From Saccoglossus kowalevskii (Eukaryota > Hemichordata > Enteropneusta > Harrimaniidae), in the NCBI RefSeq assembly GCF_000003605.2, contig NW_003124894.1, positions 801,054 through 845,775 on the forward strand: 44,722 nt of DNA. The letters are read 5' to 3'. Under the pieces are notes generated by a model. The model ran no database searches, was not told the DNA's origin, and saw nothing but the letters and a program-made list of their open reading frames with translations. Shown piece by piece: positions 31,613 to 41,526 of the stretch. The translations under genes were made by a program, and so were the position numbers. Position 1 is the first letter of the stretch. The number at the start of each line of letters is the position of its first letter.

Positions 31613-33680
31613 TTGTTCTTGCAGCAAATATTTAAAAACTTAAAAAAATTATGTGTCTGTGTGTTTAAAATTGTGAGAATATTAGGAAGCATGTTGGTAT
31701 GTGATAGTGGGATCCTCGCAGGGGTGTGACCTTTCTTTTGAGACAATCCCAAAATGTACTGTGTTAAAATGTTTCATTTAAAGCGAGAGGGTCATTATCT
31801 GTGTGAGAATTGAGACCCAAACGACGATGACAACACATGCTAAAAATGCAAAGGCTCATGGGTAGACGCTTGTTTGTGTCCATTCACATGCTACATGTAT
31901 CACCATTTGACACATGCGCAGGTGACGACCCCCCCGCTTTAATGGTCCATGTTTCAAATATAATTTGAAAACCGGGTCCTACATGCATAATTTAGTTTCT
32001 GCTGTCCGTTGATGTGTATATTTAGTTCACCATCTTGTATTATTGAAACAAAAGATGATGTATAGAAAAGGCACATTTGATACAAGAATGGTGGGGATCA
32101 AGAAAGTAATTCAACTGAACTTGTTAAGTCCCTGGTCACAGTGAAAATTCATAGTGACCAATTTGTCCAATATCATTTCTGGAACATTCTTTGACAAATT
32201 TTGTTCACATTTAGCTGAAGTACAAATTTGAATAGTTTATATCTTCCCATTAATTTGCTTATGATTTTATTTAAGTTGCCAAATTGGTGGCTACTTTTGT
32301 CCCAAAGTTAATTCATAGACAGTATAGTGTACAACTGTACCTTAGTCGATTTGCATCAACAAAAACATGCACTTTGCAACATTCCTTTTATGAGAAATTG
32401 AAATAAATATTTAGTTTATATTAATGGTCAGTTAATCAGCTTAATTTTTTTCCAGCCCACCCTATTACAGTAGAATCACTTGAGTTGCTTGTCCTTTCTA
32501 CTATACTGTATATGGTTAAATGTTTTTTAGGCATGCCTGTGCAGATTCCAGTCAATTTAGTATGAGTATCTTGCATGGTGGGTCAATGATTAAGATCATT
32601 TGATGAAATAGAAAAATGAGGAAGTTATTTGTTGCATGTCGGTCATTTCCTCATCTCTAAGGGTTGGGTTGAGGTACATTACCATCAACAACCAAGGAAA
32701 TAGGTGAACAAATTTGTGCAATTTTTTGTTTTAAAAGTGCTATAATTATCGATTTCAACACGTTGATAACAGGACGAAAAAAAAAACTTGTAAATTTAAT
32801 TGGCTTTAAATTTAAATTTCTCTAGTAAGTGCAGATTAACTTGATTTCTATATTTATTATATTTTGAACTGTTGCCAATTATTTTTATAAATTTGATTAC
32901 TTACATTGTGTCTAATATTTCAACAACAACAATGTATTTTAACAAAGACATGTTTCTCAGCAGAAATACTTTTTAATACGTGAAAAATAATTTTGTTGCA
33001 ATAAGGTCCACTGTATATGAAGATGCACAATATTGTAATTTTTCCATCAGTTATGAGTGAGTCAGTAAAATTAGCTGACCATCATTTTGCTAGTCGGCAT
33101 AATTTTGCTTCTATAAGTGCTTCTATTTATATAACATTCATATTTATAGTCAGCGAGTTCTTAAAAATGTGGCATGAAAATATATGTTGTGTTGTATTGA
33201 AAAAAACAAACATGTTCTGGGTATATGTATGAACATTGCTACTTTGAAACGAAAGTTTATGTGATTTGAACACTGGTGGCGCTATACTCGCTTGTATATT
33301 GACCCGAAAGCGCAGATGTTCTGTTGAAACTATGTTACTAAATAGGTTTTAGATGTCCAATAGTATTTTTGTTTATCCAAATAATCCTGTACGCATTTTT
33401 CAGTATGGTAAACAATTATTTTTTTAAGATTAAGAAAATGTTGCCGTGCCTTGTATTATTTCTAAAATAAACTAAGATGTAATTGCGGTCTGTGACAAAA
33501 TATTTAAAAAAAAAAAAAGGGAAACACTACCGCCAAAGAATTTAACATAATATAATAAAGTGCATCACAATGCCATTTTTTGAATATATCTAGCCATGAC
33601 CGATTTCTTTCTTTAGTCTTGCTTCGTCAGGTCATCGGGGTAATGTACAGTTATAGTATAAATAGTTCTGCGTGAGAGTA
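31613..33680. other. Intergenic interval between ST7 and ASZ1, no gene seen
   Basis: No Wnt-type exon (Cys-rich, CKCHGVSGSC-like) or other exon was recognised on either strand, although WNT2 occupies this position in vertebrates. A CTCF-like string, CACTGGTGGCGCTAT, lies at 33271-33285. Confidence 0.6.
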
Positions 33681-33887
33681 CTGTAAAAGGGTTAATTATT
33701 CATTGGGTTTTAATTTTGCTTATTTCGCTGACTGGAAAATGCGCTAAATTTAAACCCAGTGAATATGTAAAATTAAGCATAGGACACATTATCTTAATGA
33801 TAAAACCATGAATTTAAAACCTACTGAATATGCCTGAAATGCTATATCAATAAAATTTAAACCCAGTGAAAATTAGTCATTTTACAG
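33681..33887. mobile_element. Mariner-type MITE (CTGTAAAA...TGGGTTT family)
   Basis: A 207-bp element. The left end CTGTAAAAGGGTTAATTATT then CATTGGGTTTTAATTTT is inverted at the right as CTGTAAAATGACTAATTTTC then ACTGGGTTTAAATTTT. It is flanked by TA at 33679-33680 and 33888-33889. The core TTTAAACCCAGTGAATAT recurs internally. Non-coding. Confidence 0.8.
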
Positions 33888-34153
33888 TATGAAATAAGAT
33901 TACTACCCCGGTAGTAGTATATGTTAATATTGGGGTGGACAATTTGGTCTTATCCTTAACGTATAATTTTAACATTACTGCTGTAAAAACCTACCAGAAT
34001 TTCCACCTGAGTAATGCGATCATAAGGTCATTTGTAAGAATGTAGTGGAAATTACATAAAACATTAGACATGTGCATTGATACTGGTGGTGTACATTACA
34101 AGGTGGATGACCTCGATCGTCAGAAAGTAATTACATTGTCAGGAATTACCTCA

Positions 34154-34329
34154 ATGAGTGAGTTCACTCACAGTTCAGTCGCTTTGAAGCGGAAGAACGT
34201 GAGCAGGAAATACGGCAGAAATATTAACAAGGCTACAGTTCGAATGCGGATTTGAGAATTAATTTCATTTGAATTATTTATAAATTGAATTTTTATTCGG
34301 TCGACCCATGGAGGTATTCCTCCATGGTC
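34154..34329. promoter_or_regulatory. Inverted repeats upstream of ASZ1
   Basis: Two compact palindromes precede the ASZ1 start codon: TGAGTGA-GT-TCACTCA (34154-34169, perfect 7-bp arms) and GACCCATGGAGG-TATT-CCTCCATGGTC (34303-34329, 11-bp stem with one bulged C). They lie 290 and 110 bp upstream of the ATG. No TATA box is evident. A role in transcription is inference from position only. Confidence 0.35.
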
Positions 34330-34439
34330 TACCGCAAAACGGCACACCCGTCTTCTCGCTTCCGCAGTAATATTTCAAGGAAATCGCAAAGAAGCAGCGC
34401 CCTCATTAGTGCAATAGAGAAGTTTATATTGATTCGATC

Positions 34440-34553
34440 ATGGCCGCCGATGTTGCTTACGGGTTTTGTCCAGCGGGGTCTGAAGACGGCTTAGGAGATT
34501 ATGACGATGACGATTTCGATCTTGGGTGCGGTGGTTTCGATAAAGACTGCAGG
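34440..34553 (+). CDS. ASZ1: ASZ1 exon 1
   Basis: Starts ATCATGGCC and encodes MAADVAYGFCPAGSEDGLGD then YDDDDFDLGCGGFDKDCR, 38 residues with an Asp-rich run. Donor GTGAGA at 34554, phase 0. Vertebrate ASZ1 also opens with an acidic Ser/Glu/Asp segment. Confidence 0.85.
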
Positions 34554-37500
34554 GTGAGATAACACAGTGTTTTATTACATGTCACTGCACGATAAACGTT
34601 ACTGCTACCGTCACATTGACGGTCTATCAAAACGCCCACACGTGGCCTTTCGAATTTCATTCATTTTTGAACTTGTAAATTTGCGTTCGCTGATTTTTTT
34701 TGAGCAATGCATACTCCGTAACGCTTTCATCATATAAAGCGTATAAAATAGCTTTAAAATATCCATTCTTTTCTAAGTTATCACCACTCCTGTCTATTTT
34801 TACTCTGCGTGCATGGCCCCATATCCCATAAAAATGTTGAATGTTTATCATCACGTAGTGCGCTGGTATAGATTAAAGAAGCGCCCTCTATAGGTGGATT
34901 TGTTTTTGTTTTGGTGTAAGAAACTTGTAATATAATAACAGGTTATAGAAAAACAAAGTGACCTGTACAGACTTTGATGTCATTCTATAATTGGCTTCTA
35001 ACATGGGTGATACCAATACAGGGAAAAGCACACATCTGGGGCTTTACTTATAAATGTATTTATAAAAAAATTGTATAAGCCGATCATCAGCCACTATTCA
35101 AATATTTAATAGTGATTGGTTCAGGAGCTGAACATTGTCTACACCCATAATGTACGCACATGCCTTCACAGGACATAGCAATTGTGGTCGCCCACATATT
35201 CAAAATGAGGTGTCTGCTGATTGGATAATGATGATCTCATTAATGTTAACTAGAACGTTGATGTCACAATACCGTTTCCGGATTGGTCAGTTTGAATTCT
35301 ACCATCTATGTTGATTTATAAAAATGTATATTTATAAAAAATTTATAACAACCACAGTTTTATGCCCTTTACTGTAATGTATGCTAATTTGATCTTATGT
35401 TATGTCTGTCTCACCACTGATGTCAGTGTAGAATCTTATAGCAAAATTGATATATATGTTGAATAGTTTGGCTAAAAATTGAATTTGTTTAAAATCATGC
35501 TTTCCAAAATTCTCTCATCTATGTGTTTAGCATTCTGTGATCTGATTGGTGGAAATGGCCATGGCTCTAGTGTTTACTGTTGTAGAATTCGTAAAACTTC
35601 AGCTTCATTAAAAACCTGTTATGTGTTATATAATTAAATCTGACCCGTATCAAATCACACCTACAGGTTGGATTTTCACTTGGTGCCCCAGAAGCGGATA
35701 TTTTACCACCGACGCCCAATTCCAACTTCAGGGCACCTCTTCCTGAGTTGAGAAAAAGATCTAATAGTTTTGGCCGAAGGAAGCGTAGCCCTCGTCGTCG
35801 TGATAAACAAGGGTCCCCATTGGTTGTTGATGATTTAAGATCAGCTGTGATCAGAGGCAATCTGGCTGAAGTGCAGAGTTACATCGATAAAGGTATGGCT
35901 CCCTCAGTGTTGATTTCAAGTAAATATTTTGTGCTTAAATATCAATTTTATCTGGAATTGTAACACAGTAAATATATTTAAGTAAGCTGCTTTAAAGGGA
36001 CTTAATCTGCGTTTTTCACCAATATTTTCATATTTTTTGGTCAATGTTATATTGGGCCAAAATGACCTTAGTGGTAGCAAATGAGAAAACATGTTTTTTT
36101 AATAGAATAAAATACTGTTTGCATATAAATGTTAATAACTATTTACCCAATGTATGTCCATTTGGTAAAAACACTGACTATTACAAGAGAACTAATATGT
36201 GTCGACCAATAAGCAAATTGACATTGACTTTGACAATGATCGATGATGAGGTCATTACTTGGTAATGCTTACAAATATCTGTCTTATCTGTAGGTGTACC
36301 GGTTGATTCCATTTTGAAGACAGGGTGGACAGCATTGATGTATGCAGCTAGTTTCGGCAGTGCTGATATTGTGAAATTACTGCTGGACCGAGGAGCAGAT
36401 GCCAATTTTCACAAAGGTAGGTAATTCAATTTTGAAATCAAAGCATTGCATCCCTATGTTTTCACAAAAAAATATATGTCAAAAAAATTCAAAGCTCCAA
36501 AAAACTAAATTTTGATTTATTGAAGCCCTCAGACACAGATTTTGTCGAGTATGTGAAAGCCACCATACGTACATTTACCCCTCAAATAATTCTGTCTGCA
36601 TGCGCAATTGCGTCCACTGTTCCTCCATGTATTGAAACAGTGAATGTGATGAGGGACAATAATGTAGCACTTTTTGCAGGGCAAAACAAGTCTTGCGGTT
36701 CTCTCACTCTCAAAAAAATCTCGGCGGTCATTTGAGAGTATAGTTTATTTGAGTTAGTGAATGTTAATTTATACTGTAGACTGCTTTAAGTTTTTGCGAG
36801 ACAAATTTTCGCAAGTTTAGAAAATGGCAATATTTTTTGGAGGTGAACAAGTATATTACACACGGATCAAAAGTAAATGTATGTATTCGTACTATTACCA
36901 TTCTTTAGAAGCATAGCCATGTAATTTTTTTGTTTGCTTTATTAATTGGGTACTGTATTTATGTAAAAGTGTTGTGATTCTAATAATTTGTTTGCTGTTC
37001 ATTTCACCACAGATAGATTCACTGTGCTGATGTCGGCGTGTACCTGTAACAAAGAAAACGAAGCCGCAATACTGAGTTGCGTTAGTGAATTAATTCAGCA
37101 TGGTGCAAAAGTCAACTGCCATGATAGGTAAGCATGTGTACAATGTTGGGATTTCACATTACAAAATTTCTTACACTGGAAGAGGAATAACCTTTGATTA
37201 TGATAAATAATTGTTTACAACTTCTTGTGTTCAACTGGGCTTGGTTGACATCGGAATAGTGCATTAAATTGCCATTATGACAGAATAATCACACCCTATT
37301 GTCAAATATTCTCAAACATGGACACTGTAAGTCAGCATGTATTATATTACCCATAATACCCTTTTTCTTCCTAGGTATCACATGACCTGCTTGATGTATG
37401 TGTCGAGACAAGGGTACCAGTCACTTGTGCGGTGTCTCCTTGACAATGGCGTTGATATCGATAAACAGGATGTACGAGGATGGACAGTAAGTTTTGAAAT

Positions 37501-40500
37501 TATTTCACTAGTTTTTATTTTGCATATATGTTTTTTTCATTGTTTAATTGGAAGTGGGTACTGGAGGTGAAACTGAAAAGTACAATGAAACGTTGTATCC
37601 TGCTCCTCAGTCGATACATGTATTATGCAATCAAATTATTTTGTCTCAAAGATGTCCGTTTGTTTGTGACTTGTTTCCTGTACCTGGTAGGCATTAACTT
37701 GGGCAGCAAGTAGAGGACATCTGCACATTGTAAGAACATTACTGGAGTTCCATGCAGACGCAAAGAAACTAGCGTGTGATGGTCAGACGCCAGCTGATAT
37801 AGCGTATGCTCAAAACTATACAGCGGTGAGTAATATTGAATTAAAATATTATATAATAACATTTGTGAATATGTCTTGGTCTGTTTGATATTGATCAATA
37901 GCAACAGGACAAAGTAAAAAGTTATGGCAAAAGAGCAAAGTATAAAAGCCCTGCTGCTGTCAGTGTTGAAACGTAATAGCGCCCTCTGGAGGCACATTAT
38001 TGAAAAATTTTCTTTTAATCTGGAAAAATTTCTTCATGATATTTTAGGTAGAAATAATTGTGTATATTGACTAATCATGGATATCAGCTGCAGCTCTTCA
38101 TAGTTCAGAGGTGGTTTAAAGTTATTTGTCCTAGTACCAGGAAATGTGACCTTTAACCTTTTCACCACCAGAATTTCTCACTCAAATTTTTCTGCAATTT
38201 TTTCTTCAATATCTTCGGAAGCAAACTGTGATTTTGGAGCCAGCAGAAAAATTTTCAATTTTTACTCAAAAAATTGGCATACTATAAACGGGACCATTTT
38301 GTGAATTTGTGATGAAAAGAGGGATCTGGTGGTAAAAAGGTTGCACCTATTGACACACGTCAGGTTACAGGTCAAATACTATGGTTAGGGACTGACCATT
38401 TGAAACCATGGGGGTGGTGGATAGAAGATTTGTTGAACAAAAAAAGGTGCAAGTGAGAAAAGAAGAGGAAAACAAATTGCATGCATGGTGATTTGGAAAT
38501 GATTGTAGGCAAAATTAAGAAAAATATAATGTGCAAACAAGACTTATTGAAAAATAAATTGCCCTGATCATACTCTTCCAGTCACACCCCATGAATTCAG
38601 AAATTTTCACATCTAGAAGCACACATAAACTAAATATGACTTATTTACAATGCAGACACACCTCTATCATTTACGTAAGTGCTTTTGGCGGGTGTCCACG
38701 ATTTGATATTTTCCTCACCATAATCTGCACCAAACACGCACGGTAATGAGTGCCAACCTTTCTCTGATTTCTAGGTGGCTGATTTATTGGAATTGGCAAC
38801 CAATCCAAGTCAGCTGGGAAGTAAAATAAATCATAACTCTTCAGAAGATGCTTCAGAAACGACCAACATCTCAACAATAAAGTAAGTCAACTTTTAAATA
38901 AACATTTTTCTGTTTTTATCATAAAATCTTGATTATTGTTTACATTTGTATTACATTTTTTGATAAGTGTGATGGTACAGAATATTTGAAAAATTAAAAC
39001 AAACACAATGCTTTATATTTTCAAAAAGATGCTATGCTAAATGCCCATCATCATATGTATGTATGTGTTCATCTTCCACTGTCAAATTTACAGATTTGTT
39101 TGTTTTCTCAGAAAATCATCTCCAGCTGAGAAAACACACTTTGTTCGTTACGGCGAGCTGGAATTATTTCTTTGTGGATTGGAGTTGGCACATTTAGTTC
39201 CACTCTTCCAAGAACAAGAGATTACATTCTCTACATTTCTACGACTGAATGATGCAGACCTTGAAAGAGTAAGTTTTGAAAAATAAAAAAAAACAAAATG
39301 GCTGCCAGTCAGGCATTTTGAATTAAGGTGAAAACCTACTCATGTTTTTCTAGAAAGTAGGATGTAAATCACATGACAATATTCATTGGTTCATTGTGTA
39401 TAACCATGAATCTATAGATCCATATTTTGAAAATTAAACTGGCTATTTTAAAACAATTCCACACAACATTGTGTTAAAAAGAAAAAACTGGTCTTTTCTG
39501 CAGCGCCCTCTATATTTGTCACCACGTTTTCTTTGATATGTGGGACTTTCGTACTGACTTTGAATGACAGATAGCTTAGGTTCTGCAAATTCTGTTCCTT
39601 TGAGAAGTTTTTTTCTGGGGCAATTTTGAGTATGTTACGCAGGCTTTTGATTTGTTTGGCTTACAGATGGGAATTCGTCAACTAGGATATCGCAAGAAAA
39701 TTTTAGAAGCAATTCATCATGTCCATGTGACTGAATGGAAACCGACGAGTTTGACTTCAAATAATTTACATTTGCAGAAGAATATCAGGTGAGGATTGTT
39801 GATTGCCCTGTCGGAAATGGCGTACTGAAATGAAAAGTTATGAATATAATAGTAAATCTTCACATGAGAATTGAATACAATGGTACTTAGCCTGAGCTAA
39901 GCTATGGTGCACACTTTGTTAGCCCTTGCTAAGGATCTTGACCAGGTCTTAAAAACAGATCAGATTTAATCCGTACTTAGCGTTTCCTAGCCGTGTTAAG
40001 TGTCCGCACTCGTTTTCTTTGCACAGGCTAAGAAGTTGTGTGTAAACGTTACTATTTTTAATAGTTATTTAGGACTACAATTACCAAATATTATCTTCTA
40101 TATATCACATTTATCAGTCTGAGCAGTGTTTATTAATTTATAAACTACTATTTTGAAAGAAGTAGTGAGGTTTAAGGATAATATAGAAAGTGAAGTTTAG
40201 ATGCAATCCTGTGTAGAATAAAAAGTCACTAGTTTGCGGAAGGGTCTGGTAAGAGGTTAGATCATTTAAATAGTGGGCAATGCAATACATACTGAAGTTT
40301 ACATAGGAGATACCATACAAAACATAATGGTGGGATATCTGTGTACTTGTTGTGATTTAGACAGTTAAATCAAGTGGAATTTCTTATTATTATGCCCATG
40401 GCAATTAATTTCTCATCAACTTTTTTAGAAAAGTCAGTGTTTAACTCTTCTCCAAATAAACCTGTCTAAATTTTATTAAATTTACTTTTTAAAATATTAT

Positions 40501-40832
40501 TTTGTTAAAAAATTATATTACAATTATTTATTTTTTATGCTGGACTTCAAGTTTAAATTTGATTTAATTAATTGGTCATTTTATTTAATATTTGTATTTT
40601 TGTCAGTTTTGGTGAATGTAATGCCATGATTCGTAACATCCATGATCATTGTGACTACATTGGAAGTACAATATACTACATCAGACAGCATGTACCGTCC
40701 TCCAGACTGACCGCCAATAACGACAAGGATACTGGTATTCTGACTACGTACTCGCAGCAGATTGCAAAAACCATCACAAAAGTTGGAGCTTTACAGAATG
40801 AGCTTCGACTTCTTGAGGCTGAAGTGAAACGG
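34440..40832 (+). CDS. ASZ1: ASZ1/GASZ (ankyrin, SAM, basic leucine-zipper germline protein), 3'-incomplete
   Basis: Ten coding exons: 34440-34553, 35667-35892, 36294-36416, 37013-37127, 37375-37486, 37691-37825, 38775-38881, 39112-39268, 39667-39788 and 40607-40832. All have GT-AG junctions and consistent phases, giving 479 residues (human ASZ1 is about 475 in total). Order of parts: an acidic N-terminus (residues about 15-27), an Arg/Lys-rich stretch (67-85), about five to six ankyrin repeats (92-285), a SAM domain (about 322-385) and a helical, coiled-coil-like C-terminal part (about 445-479). ALTWAASRGHLHIVRTLLE and YGELELFLCGLELAHLVPLF match vertebrate ASZ1 closely. ANKS3 is a poorer fit. 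ASZ1 acts at germ-cell mitochondria in piRNA biogenesis and transposon silencing, anchored by a C-terminal membrane helix. The exon for that helix is not visible before the right-hand retroelement and is probably outside the window. The start has a good Kozak context (A at -3, G at +4). Confidence 0.93.
35667..35892 (+). CDS. ASZ1: ASZ1 exon 2, basic linker and first ankyrin helix pair
   Basis: Acceptor ACCTACAG at 35666, donor GTATGG at 35893. Encodes VGFSLGAPEADILPPTPNSN, then RKRSNSFGRRKRSPRRRDKQ (a strongly basic stretch that could act as a nuclear or RNA-binding signal), then DLRSAVIRGNLAEVQSYIDK, the first ankyrin unit. The basic stretch is not prominent in human ASZ1. Confidence 0.92.
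36294..36416 (+). CDS. ASZ1: ASZ1 exon 3, ankyrin repeat 2
   Basis: Acceptor TATCTGTAG at 36293, donor GTAGGT at 36417. Encodes GVPVDSILKTGWTALMYAAS then FGSADIVKLLLDRGADANFH and K, a canonical ankyrin repeat. It matches [20 protein letters not shown] in human ASZ1. Confidence 0.95.
37013..37127 (+). CDS. ASZ1: ASZ1 exon 4, ankyrin repeat 3
   Basis: Acceptor TCACCACAG at 37012, donor GTAAGC at 37128. Encodes DRFTVLMSACTCNKENEAAI then LSCVSELIQHGAKVNCHD. The long insert between the helices (CTCNKENEAAILSCV) parallels the ASZ1-specific CSAHGSEEQILKCV and supports ASZ1 over other ankyrin-SAM proteins. Confidence 0.95.
37375..37486 (+). CDS. ASZ1: ASZ1 exon 5, ankyrin repeat 4
   Basis: Acceptor TTCCTAG at 37374, donor GTAAGT at 37487. 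Encodes (R)YHMTCLMYVSRQGYQSLV, RCLLDNGVDIDKQD and VRGWT. It joins the next exon in phase 0. Confidence 0.95.
37691..37825 (+). CDS. ASZ1: ASZ1 exon 6, ankyrin repeat 5
   Basis: Acceptor CCTGGTAG at 37690, donor GTGAGT at 37826; 45 codons, phase 0 at both ends. Encodes ALTWAASRGHLHIVRTLLEF, HADAKKLACDGQTPADIAYA and QNYTA, matching ALTWAARQGHKNIVLKLLEL of human ASZ1. Confidence 0.95.
38157..38340. mobile_element. piggyBac-type MITE (CCTTTTCACC ends), ASZ1 intron copy
   Basis: A 184-bp element. Left end CCTTTTCACCACCAGAATTT, right end GGATCTGGTGGTAAAAAGG. TTAA is intact on the left (38153-38156); the right flank reads TTGC, so one side has decayed. It shares GTGATGAAAAGAGGGA and TGAAGAxxTT-type interior with the copies at 24323-24428 and 24967-25203. 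Confidence 0.75.
38775..38881 (+). CDS. ASZ1: ASZ1 exon 7, linker
   Basis: Acceptor GATTTCTAG at 38774, donor GTAAGT at 38882. Encodes VADLLELATNPSQLGSKINH then NSSEDASETTNISTI(K). It completes the last ankyrin helix and begins a Ser/Thr-rich linker to the SAM domain. Confidence 0.9.
39112..39268 (+). CDS. ASZ1: ASZ1 exon 8, SAM domain N-terminal half
   Basis: Acceptor TTTTCTCAG at 39111, donor GTAAGT at 39269. Encodes (K)KSSPAEKTHFVRYGELEL, FLCGLELAHLVPLFQEQEIT and FSTFLRLNDADLER. This aligns with [20 protein letters not shown] of human ASZ1. Confidence 0.95.
39667..39788 (+). CDS. ASZ1: ASZ1 exon 9, SAM domain C-terminal half
   Basis: Acceptor GCTTACAG at 39666, donor GTGAGG at 39789. Encodes MGIRQLGYRKKILEAIHHVH then VTEWKPTSLTSNNLHLQKNI. 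It supplies the final SAM helix (KKILEAIHHVH, matching QKILAALKEL). Confidence 0.93.
39889..40036. mobile_element. Possible MITE with CTTAGCCTG ends
   Basis: CTTAGCCTGAGCTAAGC on the left resembles the reverse complement of the right end, which reads GCACAGGCTAAG. Inner GTGCACACTT and AAGTGTCCGCAC also face each other. No target duplication is evident. It is eroded, and the limits are approximate. Confidence 0.4.
40607..40832 (+). CDS. ASZ1: ASZ1 exon 10, helical C-terminal region
   Basis: Acceptor TTTGTCAG at 40606, donor GTATGT at 40833. Encodes (S)FGECNAMIRNIHDHCDYI, GSTIYYIRQHVPSSRLTANN, DKDTGILTTYSQQIAKTITK and VGALQNELRLLEAEVKR. The last 30 residues have heptad-like spacing. If unspliced, translation would stop 11 codons later at 40865; splicing to a membrane-anchor exon farther right is more likely. 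Confidence 0.85.
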
Positions 40833-40867
40833 GTATGTTTTCTTTTCAGACAAAGTTTGATATAGGG

Positions 40868-41500
40868 GACTATTAATTTGGGTTCTTTCTGTATGTCCAT
40901 CCGTGCGTCAGAAGCCATTTCTCAGACATGCACATTTAATTTAGCATACAGACCATTGTATGATTACTTACATATGCACATCAATTTTCATTACAAATTG
41001 ATCAAGTAAATGTGTCCAGATCTATTTCTTAGAGATGAACAGGGCAATTTCATTCAAACTTTGTATCATGATGATGCATATTGGATTACATGTGAACATT
41101 TTATTTTTGGGGGGATTTTAACAAAAATGGCTGACTAGGGGCCATATTTTTATTTCTGTACATGCTGATTCTCCACTAATATATTGCCTAATTCAGTTGA
41201 AAGTTTGCATACAAGTACTATACTCTTAGATAATATCGTAGTTTGTGTTATTTTGTGATTTGTCAAATAGACGGCCATTTTGAACCTGAAATCACCAATT
41301 ATTAAAATGTCCAAAACTGTTTCTCTGAGATGAAGAGGATGATTTTGTACAAACATTGTATCATGAACATGCATATGGAGTTAAAAGTACATGTTATGTT
41401 TTTTTTTTAGAGATTCCACCAGTCGGCCATTTTTGTTTCATTCATGATCATGCCGATTCACTACGTTCAATTACCCACCATAGACTCCGATCAGTCAAAA
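40868..41500. repeat. Diverged tandem pair of a roughly 295-bp repeat
   Basis: GTCCAGATCTATTTCTTAGA then GATGAACAGG, with CTTTGTATCATGATGATGCA, occurs at about 41016-41080. It recurs as GTCCAAAACTGTTTCTCTGA then GATGAAGAGG, with CATTGTATCATGAACATGCA, at about 41310-41375. Each copy is followed by a line resembling AAATGGCTGACTAGGGGCC or CCACCAGTCGGCCATTTTTG. A related motif occurs near 6890. No gene is seen here. Confidence 0.7.
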
Positions 41501-41526
41501 TGACTATTTTGAACTGTAGGCATTAA

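Noticed and set aside
34070-34255. Small ORF upstream of ASZ1
   Set aside because: No family resemblance, no splice context, and it overlaps a palindrome in the presumed promoter.
36520-36735. 71-codon ORF in an ASZ1 intron
   Set aside because: Not bounded by splice sites that keep the ASZ1 frame and not similar to ankyrin or other domains.
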